Source of the DNA: Styela clava
Lineage: Eukaryota > Chordata > Ascidiacea > Stolidobranchia > Styelidae
Direction of reading: 5' to 3'
Assembly (NCBI RefSeq): GCF_964204865.1
Contig: NC_135252.1
Coordinates: 4,774,001-4,838,000, forward strand
DNA length: 64,000 nt
Shown here in pieces: positions 11,998 to 24,717 of the stretch (positions are counted from its first letter, which is position 1; each line of letters opens with the position of its first letter). The position numbers and the translations under genes are program-made. Below the pieces are notes generated by a model. It did not search any database. It was not told where the DNA came from and saw only the letters and a list, made by a program, of their open reading frames with translations.

Positions 11998-13215
11998 TGC
12001 CAAAAATAACACATATTTGTGGTAACAAAAAAATCGCTATTTGTTATTTGAATGCTTTTGGACACGTTTAGTGGCCATAACGATCGTTTCAAAATTTTGT
12101 TGTTATTGTTATTTTCTTTCGTCATTATCTTTAAAAAATCGCTTTTCTCTTCGAATACTGGACCAATTGCTTTGGAATTTTCAGTGGTTCAAGATTGATT
12201 TTTTTGCCAGAAGGCTATTACTTTCATTTATTCCTGAATTTTCTATGAATCTCATGAGATATAATATTTCATCCAAAAATGCGCTGTATTAATTTTTAAT
12301 TATGGGAACACGGTTTTTTATCCGCCAAGCGTGACGGCTGACTGTGAAAATTCGTCAAAGGTAAACCCTGCTTCGCTCTAGTCCACGTGTCCATATATTT
12401 GAGCGTTGCTCTCTTGTTTTTTTATATATTTTCGCGTCAATTCATAATTCATTATTGTAGGTATGTAGTCTACCGATTTCAAGTACATTATAGTGTTTGG
12501 ATTGATTAAAAATGAAATGTTGATGGGAAGTTTAGTGAAAACACATCAATCGTTAACCGGTTGAAATTGACCGGAGCGTGGCGTTTGACGTAATGAGGTG
12601 AAATTTAGAATTCTTACGTCATAATGGTTCCAGAACAGTTCTGGTACACGGGAGATTGGAGCGATGAAGGAGCAGTGAATCCAGGTTCAAATATATAGCG
12701 GGAATGGCGCAAAAATATATGTGTGTGCCTGCTATCAGAGTGTGTATTCAGAACGGCAATAAATATAGTGAATACAAAGCATTCGTCACTATTTTCCCAA
12801 AATGTCGATTATGCTAATGTCCTTGCGACAGAAGGCGCACTTATTGGATGGCATTTAATAGACGTTCTTGCAATAAAATCGTGGAAATTATATTCTGATT
12901 TTATGGGAGGTGATTCTGAACTTGTTATTGTCAAGTTTTCATATTATCAGTCAAGCGAATGAGACGTTTGAAAACTTCCAATCCTATAAATACTTTTTCA
13001 TTGAACCTGGTCTAGTAGGTCTGCCAGATCATCAGCTCAAAAATGAAAGCAAGACAGGACAAACAGTGCAGTGCGCACTTATTAAATTTTCTGCTCTTAA
13101 TAAATTTTAATTCTTATCTTTTCCGTAAATCCCTGTCCGTTATGTTTTCATCGTTTTTTACCTGGGTTGAGCTAAATAATTACGAATGAGAGATGATTTT
13201 TCGGTGTTTGTACAG
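11998..13215. other. No gene seen downstream of receptor A
   Basis: Short open frames here (for example 12041-12292 and 12723-12962) show no domain or splice logic. The last 110 bp match 23455-23570. Confidence 0.5.
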
Positions 13216-13549
13216 AGTCACTGACTACTGGTTCGGAATGTCAGAATACTTTTGTCTTCGATTCTCGTAATGTTTAAACCCAGTTTTCTAAAGAATTGGA
13301 TCTGTTAAGATGAAAAGATACACTATCATATATGCCAAGGAAAAGTTTGGAATTCGTAAGAAAAAATCTGTACAGAAAATGGGCTGGCCACAGATTGCAT
13401 TACGAAAAAAGGCAGAAGAAATCCGAGGTTCTGTTGAATTAGGAAACCAAATGAAAAAAAAATGTGAAACTCCTATGCTAGTAGAGATTGTGCCCGTACT
13501 GTATACATGGAAATCTCAAAAGCATTATTTATTCAACATTACCAATTGA
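13216..13549 (+). pseudogene. Orphan exon 7 of a GPCR, with stops
   Basis: After an acceptor TTTGTACAG the frame reads DYWFGMSEYFCLRFS, a stop in place of the Glu of SECLNP, CLNPVF, a second stop in place of the NPxxY Tyr, then KMKRYTIIYAKEKFGI. This is TM7 plus the intracellular tail of the same family as A and B. The upstream six exons were not found, so it is either a remnant of a lost gene or a partial duplication. The open stretch 13310-13549 is only its tail and not a separate gene. Confidence 0.85.
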
Positions 13550-15608
13550 AAATACCTCGAATTTTTTTTTTATCATTATCCGTGTGTATGTTATAATGAT
13601 TAAAATAAACAAGTTTCATTTCAGTGTCTTTAATTCTTTTTTGATTACTTAAATATTTGCAGCATTTTTGTAATGATTTAAGACGCATTGACGCCGTTTC
13701 GTTGATGCAAAGTCGGTAGGATAAGTGAGTATTGCAGTCAAACCTGTAACTTGTGAGCACATCATTATATATTTTGATAAGTTTTCTTCAAAAGGGTTGT
13801 GTATTAATAACAAATACCAACACTCAAATATGTGGACACGGTAAGGCCAGAGAAAATCGAGTTTGCTGCAGGGATGGGCGGACATTCATTTTGGAGGCGG
13901 TCAATGCAGAATGAACAGCTCCATATTATGACTTAGGTGAAATAAAAATAAATAAATAAAAGTAATAGCTTAAAAGCGACTCTCAAAGTACTAAAAATTT
14001 TAAATCTATTAGTCGATTAGTTGCAGTGAAGTGCGATTTTCTCCAACAGCGAAAATCGTCTCTTTACAAAAACAAACATATAGCGAAACAATCAATCGCT
14101 TATCTGCTCTTATATTGTAATAATAACATCGTGTTCAATGAAGAAGTGAATTTGAAAAGTAAATTAAGTGGACTAATGGAAAAAAGTTTAATTGATGTAA
14201 AATAGTGGCTTTCCATTGGTCCATCTAGTCGCGAATCAGTAAAAAATTCTGATGCAACATGTTATAGTGTTAACACTAAATGATCGAATGCTTTTTTATA
14301 CTAGGAAAGAATACTCATACAATATTACGCCTATATTCATATGTGCATTTCCAGTTTTAAGTTGTCGAATACCGACATGGAGAGAACACCTTATACAAAA
14401 GAAAAATGCATGGACACAAAAGTCAAATGACTATCCGAAGTACAGCAATGGCCTATGAGACATGAAATAGGTTGTCTGATAACAAAACATCTTTCAGTCA
14501 AAATTACAAACCAGGTCATCGTAGCAAGTTACGGTGGTAACGGTAAAGCTTCATCTGAGCACCATGTCTGAAGGAATGCCACGTGGTGACGTAATTTCCG
14601 CAAAAATTCAAAATTTGGGGTGAAATACCGGACCACATGAAAAATAAAAAAATAAATTGCTTTTTAGCAACCTATTCAATCTTCGATTACTGAATATATA
14701 AAATAGATAAGTTCAATTGTGACGGAGAAGAGCGATGTTTTCACAAGGACAACAACCCAACAACATTTTTTCAAGTGGTTTATATTCATACTTCTTGTCC
14801 AATGATAAGTGCCATATGGAAAAGGAACTACCCAGTACACATTTATATGGATACTAATGAAGATAACATCACAAGACGAGCAAGTACATCACAAGTAAAT
14901 CATTTGGTAATTGTTACGCCATGTCAATATTTTTGTCGTTGGTCTTTTTTTTTTAGCGGTATCTCATATATGCAAAAATGCTTACTTTTTACCTCATTTC
15001 TGTCATACCGCTTGTCAATAAAACACGACACGCTTGAATTTTCACAATTACATGTATTATTGCTTGTGTGAAACCGCCTTTGACTCCGGATTTTTTGGTA
15101 AGTATACTCAAAAATAGTAGGCAAATGTTTGAGGGAAAAACAATGGTGTTTCATGCACCTGCGGCTTAATTAGGACAAATGAAAGAATGAGATGTTGGAT
15201 GTTAGGATTGGGTTTGTTTCACTCAGAGGCATTTGAAATAGAAGCGAATACTTTTTGCCATAGAAGCCTCTCAAATTGCGGAAAACTTGAATATGTGAAG
15301 GGAAGAGCTAATGATAACTCATTATGTACTTACACACATTGATACATTTTTACATGGCCTACATTAAATTGACCTTGTACATACATACAGATAAACCTAT
15401 TATTACGCATTCAATGTTAATTATATATATTCGTCAGGTCAGCGAAATTGGTCATGTCACGCTTGTCAACAAACAACAAATCTTATCGATTCAGTTTTGA
15501 AAAACATCGTTTGATTTTTTTCCGCTCCCATATGGACTGGTGATATAAATATTCCTCAGCACTCTATCCGACTACTATGGTCTGATTGTTCCGAAGAGGA
15601 AGGAGACG

Positions 15609-15616
15609 TATAAAAG
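15609..15616 (+). promoter_or_regulatory. TATA box of receptor B
   Basis: TATAAAAG, 120 bp before the start codon of B, in the same context as 7219-7226. Confidence 0.6.
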
Positions 15617-15728
15617 ATAGAAGCGGTGTTTGTTCACTTCAAATTTTACTTTAGGAGTATTTTTCAGGACGACTGCCTTCTCATTTCTGACGGAATCTTT
15701 GTTTCTGCATACTGTAATTTTGAATACA

Positions 15729-18700
15729 ATGAAATCAACAAATATGACAAACTACAATGCCGTTACTCCAGTAAACCATTTTTCGCTTGACAATTCCTCC
15801 TCGCGTATTGAGTAAGTATGAGTACGATGGGATTATCGTATACCATAGTGAGATCGAATTGATTTTGGAGCCAAATTTCAATTACAATACTATTTAAAGT
15901 TAGTGGTCGATAATGAGTTAATAATGAAAAGATCTTATCACGGTGGCGCGATTTTTTTTTTCTAAATCGTTTAAGGCCAAATTCTTCGTTTACTCGTTTC
16001 TGAATATATTGATTGGCTGGTCGTAATGTTATTTCGTATTATCCAATTTCTCAAGTAAGAAGTTGCAAACCCATCTTTAATATCCTTTCTTCGTATATAT
16101 TTTTACGAGTAAAAAGTCCAGAGCATACTCCATGAAGAATTTTGAACGGAATAGAAAATGAGGGTAATCTAATTTCTATTTCAGACCGTACCAACGTCCG
16201 TTTGATGATTTAGGAATCCAGTTGTCTGGAGTCATCATATTCACATTTTTTATCATTGGATTAGCACTAAATTTATTGACAATTCTTGTGATATGCAAAT
16301 ACAAAAAGCTAAGGTTAGTACAAAATTTACAAATATTCACTGGGATCGACTATATAGCAGTTACTTAGAGTTTTGTTAAGACAATTGTAAAACGTGTGAA
16401 AGCAGAAAGCTTATTGTCCTCAATTAATGTTATAATGTCCTTTCCCCAAGGTAACTATTTAGCTGATATCACACTGGTGGTATTTAAATTGTTTTCAAAA
16501 ATATTAGTTAGGAAGTGAGTACACAAATTTACCTATAAACTATTCTAGCCAAGGCGTATCTAGGGGGCAGCCATCGGGTCAACCGCCCGGAAGCCACGTT
16601 GTAGGGGTCAGTTTGTTGCTTGGTTTGATGATTTGGATAAAAATATTAAAAACATTTCGCTCGTACTTGAGCTCCAATTTATTTATTCTCATGTATAACA
16701 ACATGTATAATTTGTTTATCTCAAGGATTATTTTTGAAGTTAGGTATAAGGGGCATCATTATCAGGAACTCACCCTGGGCAACAGAAAAGTTTGATACGC
16801 CCCTGATTGTAGCTTATATTTAAATTGAATAATTAATTTTTTTAGTTGACTTATGATTCAAAAATACTTTATTTCATTGTTCACAGAAATTTGTTCGTGT
16901 ATTTCATATTTTCTCTCTGTGTTTCTGACTTGATATCTGCAATCATCAGTACCTTGTTCTGGTATCGACGAACTCTAGGATTTGATTTGTGGGAGATTCC
17001 AGATTTTTTCTGTAAGGTGAGCTTTAGACGGGACCTTGGTACGAGTTGAGAATGCCTCTTTGCATTATTCATTGACTCGAGTTTAAGAAAATGGTTATAG
17101 CCTGAATAAAAAAGCTGCCTGGAGTACTCGTCGTGTAAAAGTGGTTTCTGTACCCGGTTTATCGGCATGTCCATATTCCCAGAACGATTAATTTTCAAGC
17201 TACCCTACCTAACGTTGTAACGTGACTATATGCGTTAGTTCCAACCTTTGCGGTTTACGCATTATTGAAATAATTTTATATTTCTGCATTTTCAGTTTTT
17301 CTGGGCTGCAGATATAACAACTACTTTTTCGACTGCGCTTCATATCATGACGTTTGCTGTACTTCGCTGGATCTGGCTGAAATTCCCATTTAAAAAAATA
17401 AAAACGCGTACAGCACTGGTAAGTATAGACCGATTTTATCTAAGACTTATGAGATGTATGAATGTGTGAGTTTACCTACTAGATCTTTTGTTAGCTGAGC
17501 TGATTATGTACTATAAAATGTTGCAAACAAAACCTCACATTTTTATTAAATGCTCAAGTGACGATGCAAATTTGTTCCGTAGATATATAGGTGTGCTACG
17601 TTCCACTGTGTGGGAATGTGCTATACAAACTTTAGCACGAGGCCTGATGCAATATATTCCAAAATCAATCTATAGGGAAAAATAACGACCTAATATACTT
17701 CTAATCAATATGCTGCTTGGTTCCTGCCAAATCAAATTTGTGTGAAAACAGTATTTTGGATTAAATATAGTCAATTGGGGATTTCGTATATGTTGCTGTA
17801 GCAAGAGATAAAAGTTAATTTGTTTTAAGATTATCATTTCCTTGATATGGTTTTTGTGCATCACTTGTGGATCTGTGCCCTATGCAGTCTTCTACGGGTC
17901 TCGAATACGTAATCGATACGGCAAGACAATGAATGCAATATGGCCAGCCTGTACTTTAAATCCAGAATGGTTTGTAATCATTATTATTAATAAAAACATA
18001 TCAGTCGTAAAGTATCTAATGGTTTGCTGATAATATTCCCAGAGGTTTCCCTCGTGCTGCAAATTTGAATATATACTATAGATTAGCTCCAAAATGACTG
18101 ATGACACGATGACACACAAATTTGTATAACTGGCCATGTTACACAATATAAATAACGCATAAAAATAGTACAAGTGCGACTGGCCGCATGCGATCAAGAT
18201 TTACAGTTGCTCAACTACCATTTTCTCGTTTAACCATTGTTGTTGTTGTTATATGTTTTATGGCGCTTATAACTTCAGTGGTCTTTTGCGCCATTGATCA
18301 ATTCAAATTTAAAAAATACTATACCTTATACTAACATATAATACAATATTTACGAATATATAATTATACAATTGAATCAATTGCAATAAGTAATTATTTC
18401 TAAACATTTCTGCCCGTAGACAAAACAAGTTCGATAACAGTTTCAATAATGTCCATGTTACTAAGCACTTCTTCCAAAGTCATTTCCAGTTTAAGTTTTC
18501 TGGCTTTGCTAATGACTGGGCTCCTTTGATTATTATATCGTTGACAATGCAATAGGTAGTGGGCTACGGTCTCGGGTACGAAACACTGTTCACAAAATCC
18601 GTCTGAATGACAGCCAATTTTATGTAAATGTGCATTCAGGGCGCAATGACCACTTTGCAGTCGGAATAAAAGAACTTGATATTTACGTGACAAAGTTTTG

Positions 18701-20939
18701 TTTTCTAGTCGTGACATCGTGGTAGGATGAAATCTATTATAATGGCTTGAGTTTACCGAGTTTATTGTAGCTATTTTCACAATTAATATGTTTTCGAATG
18801 CTGAATAATTAAGAAGAGCTGAAAGGGCATTGAGACAATCTGTTATTATCAATACACGTTCCGGTCTTGTTGTTGCGATCCATCTGAGACAACCCAGAAT
18901 TGTGTATAGCTCCGATGTATGTGAGGAGACAAAACGATGTTTAACCATTGTCAAATTCTAGAAGTAAAACATACCTTGTCATGAGTGTGGACTGTTTATT
19001 CCGGTGTGCTGTGAGTGAAATATGAAAAAGTGGCAATGAGCTGATCAGTCTTTTCGTAGTAAGAGCACAATAACATCGGTTTTTCAACAGAGGGGGATGT
19101 AATCTCAATAACGTTGCAGTCTGGTATAAATGCTCACATTTGGTGATGTTCAGCAGAAAGTTCCCCAAGTTCTCCGTCTTAAATTTATCCCTATGGTAGC
19201 GGTTCCCAAACTTTTTCTTCGCGAGGCGCCAAATTATCAGGGAAAGAACTCACGGCGCACTTAACACCTAAAATAGCTGCTTTTAAATAAAGTTCAATTT
19301 CATGATCGATAATGCGTACATTATACCTTTAAATTTTGTAAATATATAGATCTAAAGAATGAAGGCCAACGATCAACTCTTCTTCATCATCTCTGCCTGA
19401 GTTTCCTTTGAATTACTAAATAAATCATTCATGCTCGCTAAACTCGGTTCAGAAGATAAGAAAAAAAAATGCAGCTCGCGGAATTGCATCAAGTCGTATC
19501 TAACTATATATATTGTTACGTAACAATAGAGACACTAACTATGTAACAGAAAGTTATCGTAAATAGAAAGGTAAAATGGATTTATTGATTTATATACAAA
19601 GCATTTGAATTAAGAAATAATAAAACATTCATTATAATAAATACAAGAAGTAAAATTTTCAATCATATATTAGTTATGTTTAACATAATTCTGTTAATAT
19701 TCGCGGCCCCATTAACAAATCGCTATACCATTTGGGGACCGCTGCCATAAGAAGTTCACACCTTCAATGGAGAAACTAGGATAGGATTTTTTTTGCAGGA
19801 TTATTGTGATGTATTTTGCAACGATAGAAGATTTTAAAATTTGAACGTATATTAGTCCAATGATGCAAAAAAACAAGATAGCAAAAAGAAACAAACATAG
19901 TGAGCCAAGGAGGATTTCGTAAATTGTTCCATCTTTTACTGTACAAACAGAAAGTACTACTGATATTAACGGTATGGTCCATGAATTTCAAACCACTGAC
20001 CCCTCACCTAGCCAGTTTTTGGTGGTGATAAAAAATTGATAACAAAATTGAAGTCTAAAGTCAATAACTTAAAAGTCGACTTTGTTTTGGCATCCAGGAT
20101 CGAGGAATATTTGTTGTATCAAAGAATTGCTTTTCCGATTTTCCTATATGTGCCTCTCGGTGTGATTGTTGTTGTTTCTGTTATTATTATCGTCCAACTG
20201 CGGACATTGATACAATCTGAAATAGAAGACTCTCTCGATAGCACTGCTCGAATGAAGAGGAGAAGACAGACCATGCAGGCAGTATTGCAGTTAATGTTGA
20301 TTGTGATATCGTTCCTGATCGGATATGTCCCATTTACAGGTGAGACCTTAATTTATTGAAGCCACGTAAAAGTAGTTTTATAACACTCACTCGGTCTTCT
20401 ATGTCTCTTATAAATCAATACAATCAAGCCATAACACGTGAAAGACAAAGCTATACCGGCATAGATGATATTTTGTCAACGAATTCAACAAAAGATAGAT
20501 ACTGGAATGTTGGTGATACTTGACTTTTGGAAACTTTGGGTCTTCAATTCTAGTTAGGAAAACCTTTAAATTAAGCAGGTTATTTCCAATAATACATTTT
20601 ATAATATTCGACACATCGATTTTAAAGAGGTATTTTTACGATAATTACTATAATATTCAGTCCTAAATGCTATAGGCTACTTTTCAAATATTGAATAAAA
20701 ACACCTATTAATTTTGCATTTCAGCTTACGAATTTTGGAGTTTGCAACATCACCCAAATACTCGTTATCACCGAGTTTTCGATTACTGGTTCGGAATGTC
20801 TGAGTATCTTTGTATTAGATTTTCGGAATGCCTGAATCCTATCTTTTACAATATTGGCTCGAGTAAAATGAGAAAATGCACCATCATGTATATCAAAGAA
20901 AAATTTGGAGTGAGTGAGCCCCAAAATGCAAACAGATAG
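15729..20939 (+). CDS. Class A GPCR B, seven coding exons, 353 aa
   Basis: Exons: 15729-15811, 16185-16313, 16887-17016, 17296-17418, 17830-17969, 20098-20339, 20725-20939. They total 1062 bp with phases identical to A, and exons 1-6 have exactly the lengths of A. It keeps Asp120 (3.32), Leu-Arg-Trp (137-139), the loop-2 Cys in WPACTL, GYVP in TM6 and NPIFY in TM7. The C-tail stops 22 residues earlier than in A (ends SEPQNANR), losing the Ser/Thr/Asn-rich end that could be phosphorylated. Intron 5 is enlarged to about 2.1 kb by a reverse LINE and a MITE. Ligand unknown. Probably active, since no frame break is seen. Confidence 0.87.
18241..18938 (-). mobile_element. 5'-truncated I-like LINE, reverse orientation, in intron 5 of B
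   Basis: Flanked by a perfect 13-bp target duplication GTTTAACCATTGT (18228-18240 and 18939-18951). On the minus strand an open frame (about 18954 to 18400) starts inside RNase H (SELYTI, LIITDCLNAL) and ends with CEQCFVPETVAHYLLHC, the CX2C-HX4C motif. The RNase H block with WAPGHVGIPGNE found in the LINE at 3754-4501 is missing, so there is an internal deletion. The 3' end is a (CAA)n-like tail next to the target duplication. Receptor A has the empty site at about 9708-9725. Confidence 0.9.
19197..19744. mobile_element. hAT-like MITE in intron 5 of B
   Basis: The left end TAGCGGTTCCCAAACTTTTT and the right end GGGGACCGCTG are inverted. Left-flank CCCTATGG and right-flank CCATAAGA look like a diverged 8-bp target duplication. 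Receptor A lacks the insertion (ACCTAAGGAGTTAAC near 9940). No coding capacity. The inside is AT-rich. Confidence 0.65.
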
Positions 20940-21360
20940 ATCACTATAAACAACGCATCCAGATAAGATCTTTCTCAAAAAAATACCGATTTAAGGCATG
21001 CATGATGCTAGAAATAATATATATTTGTGAAGAAACATTTATGATCCAAAGGATGATGTTCCTCGTCAAGCCAATATGGATAATGAGAATTATAATTTTT
21101 TGCCCAGTATTACTTTTATTTGAGATTGGAGGAGAATGAGGCCAAATCCAAGATATTATAGTGATTTTGTGAAGTGAATATTGCATTTTGTAGATTAGTT
21201 GATTACTGACAACTTGTTGTAAATGAGATGTGAACATTCCGATTGGCATTGCTACAATGTGCATTAGTGTTGTGTTTTTGTCTGTAGATATTGATACTAT
21301 TTCTTTAAAAAGGGGACATGTAGCATTAAATTTATGACGTCATATTGATGGTTCATTTAT

Positions 21361-21585
21361 GTCGCACTAAGATGGCGGACACCGGAACGTAGTGTGTGTA
21401 CTGGGTTAGGGCTAGGCCATAATTTTATTCCAATTTTCCTTATTTTAGTTCTATTACGAGTTCGGGGACTAGCCAAGTGACTCTTGTAGTATTTGTACCT
21501 GGAATTTTTTTTGGCCTAACCCTTATCTGGTACACATACTACGTTCCAGTGTCCGCCATCTTGGTTCATATACTTCCGGAGTACC
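21361..21585. mobile_element. MITE family 1, copy 2, downstream of B
   Basis: Shares inverted AAGATGGCGGACACCGG blocks and the central TTCGGGGACTAGCCAAGTGAC with the copy at 10221-10458. The right end is GGAGTACC; the left end is eroded. Confidence 0.7.
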
Positions 21586-22175
21586 GAATTAAATGGGACG
21601 GAAAATAATTTTGTGACTCACTAATCATTTTTGCACAGATTGTACGGTATAAGGTGACTATTACCTTGGATGTCAAACAATGTTCAAAAAAACATCGTGA
21701 CCGTTAACCTTCTAAAATCGTTCAACTGGGTAACCATTCACAGCCATGATTATTATAGGCTTATACTTGCATTTGAAATTGCACCCTAACTGCATAGAAT
21801 TATATCTGTCACGGTGGGTGTAAGAAAATCAAAGCAAAATTCAACGCAAAGTCACGCACACTCATTCAGAAGCAAAGCAAACTGATATCTAGGCAAAAAT
21901 TTTGTACCCGCAGAAAGTGCAAGGGCTACAGCCTACAGATATACTGGTTCAAGTGAACGGCACTTGAACCACTGCCGACTGCGTTGGCAGGCTTGTATTG
22001 TTAATTGCACCAATAGCGGGTATATTTAAATAGTATTCCTTATTTTACGCGTATGTTTCAATGGTGTTTCCCTATCTCTGGGTCGCGACCCAAAGCTGGT
22101 TTGCCTGAAAATATTTTCGGTACGATTTTTTTTACAAATACCTAAAACTTATTGATTTTATTTCCTAGTAAATTT

Positions 22176-22255
22176 GGTGCTTCCGTAGTATGTGCATCGA
22201 GATGGCGCACATCCTGAACATAGTATGTGTACCAGATCAGGGTTCAGGTTGTGCG
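22176..22255 (+). mobile_element. MITE family 1, copy 3, one end only
   Basis: GGTGCTTCCGTAGTATGTGC followed by GAGATGGCGCACATCC matches the left end of the family. The rest of the element is absent. Confidence 0.6.
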
Positions 22256-23454
22256 TGATTACGGTGCACAGATTTGACGAAAAACACTAATGCAAATATC
22301 AAGCCGTAAAAAAAATTGCTCAAGGCTGCAAACTTCACACTCATGTAGAAATGATCGACAATGACCCCAAGATGAATAATCACATTGAAAAAAAATTATG
22401 TCTGATAACAATGTTGGGCCCAAGAAGGCCCCTTATCTGCCAGATACACAGACAATAAACGGATAAAAGAGTTCACAGCCGAGCGAATATGGCGTCTAAA
22501 AAAAGACAAGTCCAATAAACACAATCTATGACTTGATTGTGACGTTGTAGTGGCGTAATGTTTGGATGATGTAGTCAGGTGGGGGTTAGGAATAACATAT
22601 TCAAAAAATTTTGTTCCACGCCAACTAGAAGTAATTACGGCGTTTAGTAAACACGCGCCCAAAACTTCGTCTATGCAGTTCGGTCGCCAACTGGGAGTCA
22701 ATCATATGTGATCCTTTTTTTACCCGATCGAAGAGTCTGTAAGTAATAACTGGTGCTATCACCTAAATATGATAAGAAGTGATACTGTGTGATTCAATGC
22801 GCGGGTGACATCAGAAATACTTGAAAAGTCCATTCCCAATTAGACCATCCAACCTTTGTTGCTGTGACTTTATTGCAATAGAAATGCACATCAATGAGTC
22901 AGTTTATTCCGGCAGTTACACACAATTTAATCTATTTAGATTTTAGATGATCATCACTCCAAATATTAACCCCAAAACAACGAAAAGCAGAATTTACAAA
23001 AAAATAACAAATTGCAGAGCTTGATGACAGAGGTGCGCCCACTAAAAACACAGAAAAAAGAGAGCGACGTGCGTGAGAGATTTTACGGATGTCAGATTAT
23101 AGGTCAGAATAGACAGAATCGTTGGCTCAATACAATATATTTGAAATTTCGTGTGTTATAAAGCATGAAAATAATACATGCAATTGATTATAGTATCAAA
23201 TTTTGGATAGGAAATCAGTTTATTTAACTAAATATGGATGCACTAAGCTTATATGATCAAATGATTATCACAAGACTGGCATGACAGCAACAAATAAATA
23301 TTGCGAAAGACTTTTCTAGAACACGACCCTTAGTGCCCATATTTAAAATGAGGGAACATTTCTTACATAGTTTGACCCGCCTAAGTATAAAATATTTACT
23401 TCATCCAAGAGAGGGCAAAGCGGAGATTTGTACCGAAATTTTCTACATTTAATG

Positions 23455-23570
23455 GAAATTAATTCTTACTTTTTCCCGTAAATCACTGTCCGTAATGATT
23501 TCATCGTTTTAATATCAGGGTTGAGCTTAATAATTACGAGTGAGAGATTTTTCGTTGTTTGTGTGTATGT
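23455..23570 (+). repeat. Duplicate of 13105-13215
   Basis: Starts AATTCTTACTTTTTCCCGTA and runs through GAGCTTAATAATTACGAGTG. It marks the downstream border of duplication unit 2. The exon 7 relic that follows in unit 1 is not present. Confidence 0.75.
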
Positions 23571-24264
23571 GCCAAGGTAGTAAGAATTGATCACAAAGAT
23601 CACGCTATAGAGCTATAGAGATCGAGGCAAGTCTAAAATTAAGTGTTATACTGCCGTCATGTGATTATTATAACACGAATAAGACCTATAGTTCGTTTTG
23701 CTAAATTATTGTTCTTGCTGTTTAATGCATTAGTATTCTTCTTGGTAATCTTTTCTCCTATTGTTTGTGTGAAAACGCTTTTCGTTTAATAGCTTTGGAA
23801 TTTTCGTTGTTTGAGGTTGTTGTTGTCGCTGCAAGGCTATTAACTACTTTTGATTATTTCTAAAATTTCTGTGGGCTCTTTCAGATTCATTTTTCACTTC
23901 AAAGTTTTCTGTGATAACGTCACAAAATTGAATAATTCCGCATCGTGTGTCGGTCTTGTGGTCAGCGAAGTCGTAGGGGTACTGTAAAAAATTGATACTA
24001 TTATGGAGTTTTGGCTTTCGTGACCATCTATTTGACTATTGCTCTATTTTTCAAAGCTGCCGATACGGAAAGATTGGCGTTGAACGCAATGACCGATTGC
24101 GTCCCAGGAGAAAGCCTTTTCAGTCATTATTCGTGATGCTACAATCTCACCAGATTATACGCTACTACTCTCGCATTATTCGTTTTTATTTTAATACTTT
24201 GCACTTCGTGCTAACGCTTTGGGCTTTCTTCATAACGTATGGATATAAGCCTAAGCTCATTACG

Positions 24265-24709
24265 CAGGCTTGTCCATGGGACATATTTTTTTTGTCCAAT
24301 TCCCATCCCATAGCAATTATGCCTGTCCCGTCCCATTGCATGTGATTCCCATTGGAATAAATTTCGTTAAAAATTGTTAAAAATAGGTTTCGCGTCTACT
24401 TAAATAGGACTACATGCACAAAGAGACATGCAAAACAACAAAATTTACGGACTTTGTTAACTTTATATTCATAACTATTATACACGTGTATATCATCCCC
24501 ATCACGAAGTATATTTTTAATGCTGAATATATTTGGCTCTTTGTAACTAACAGGAGAGCTATGCTCAAATATATGGACACGAAATCCATAACAAAATGTT
24601 TTACCATCATTTCCCCGAAAATCATACGGTTTTCGTGTCCCACGTGTCCCATGGGAAATATAAATGTGTGCTATCCCATCCCATGGGACGTTTCCCATGG
24701 GCAAACCTG
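24265..24709. mobile_element. hAT-like MITE with exact 8-bp target duplication
   Basis: The ends CAGGCTTGTCCATGGGA and TCCCATGGGCAAACCTG are inverted, and TCATTACG flanks both sides (24257-24264 and 24710-24717). The 445-bp body repeats the word CCCATGGG or variants several times. Open frames on both strands here are by-products of this repeat. Confidence 0.85.
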
Positions 24710-24717
24710 TCATTACG

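Larger units (their letters stand above)
5925..13217 (+). repeat. Tandem duplication unit 1, carrying receptor A
   Basis: Sequence from about 5925 on (around ATCTCAAAGTACTGAAGATT) recurs from about 13975. Upstream flank, promoter, all seven exons and most intron sequence are recognisably the same in A and B. The downstream end is marked by the stretch at 13105-13215, which recurs at 23455-23570 behind receptor B. Differences are insertions (LINE, MITEs) and scattered substitutions. The 5667-7218 part holds no gene. Confidence 0.85.
13975..23570 (+). repeat. Tandem duplication unit 2, carrying receptor B
   Basis: Second copy of the unit at 5925-13217. It is longer because of a reverse LINE (18241-18938), a hAT-like MITE (19197-19744) and extra sequence with MITE copies at 21361-22255. 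The 14.0-15.6 kb part mirrors 5.93-7.2 kb and holds no gene. The lone exon 7 present behind A is missing behind B. Confidence 0.85.

Noticed and set aside
12723-12962. 79-codon open frame behind receptor A
   Set aside because: No counterpart in the duplicated unit behind B and no splice or domain signal.
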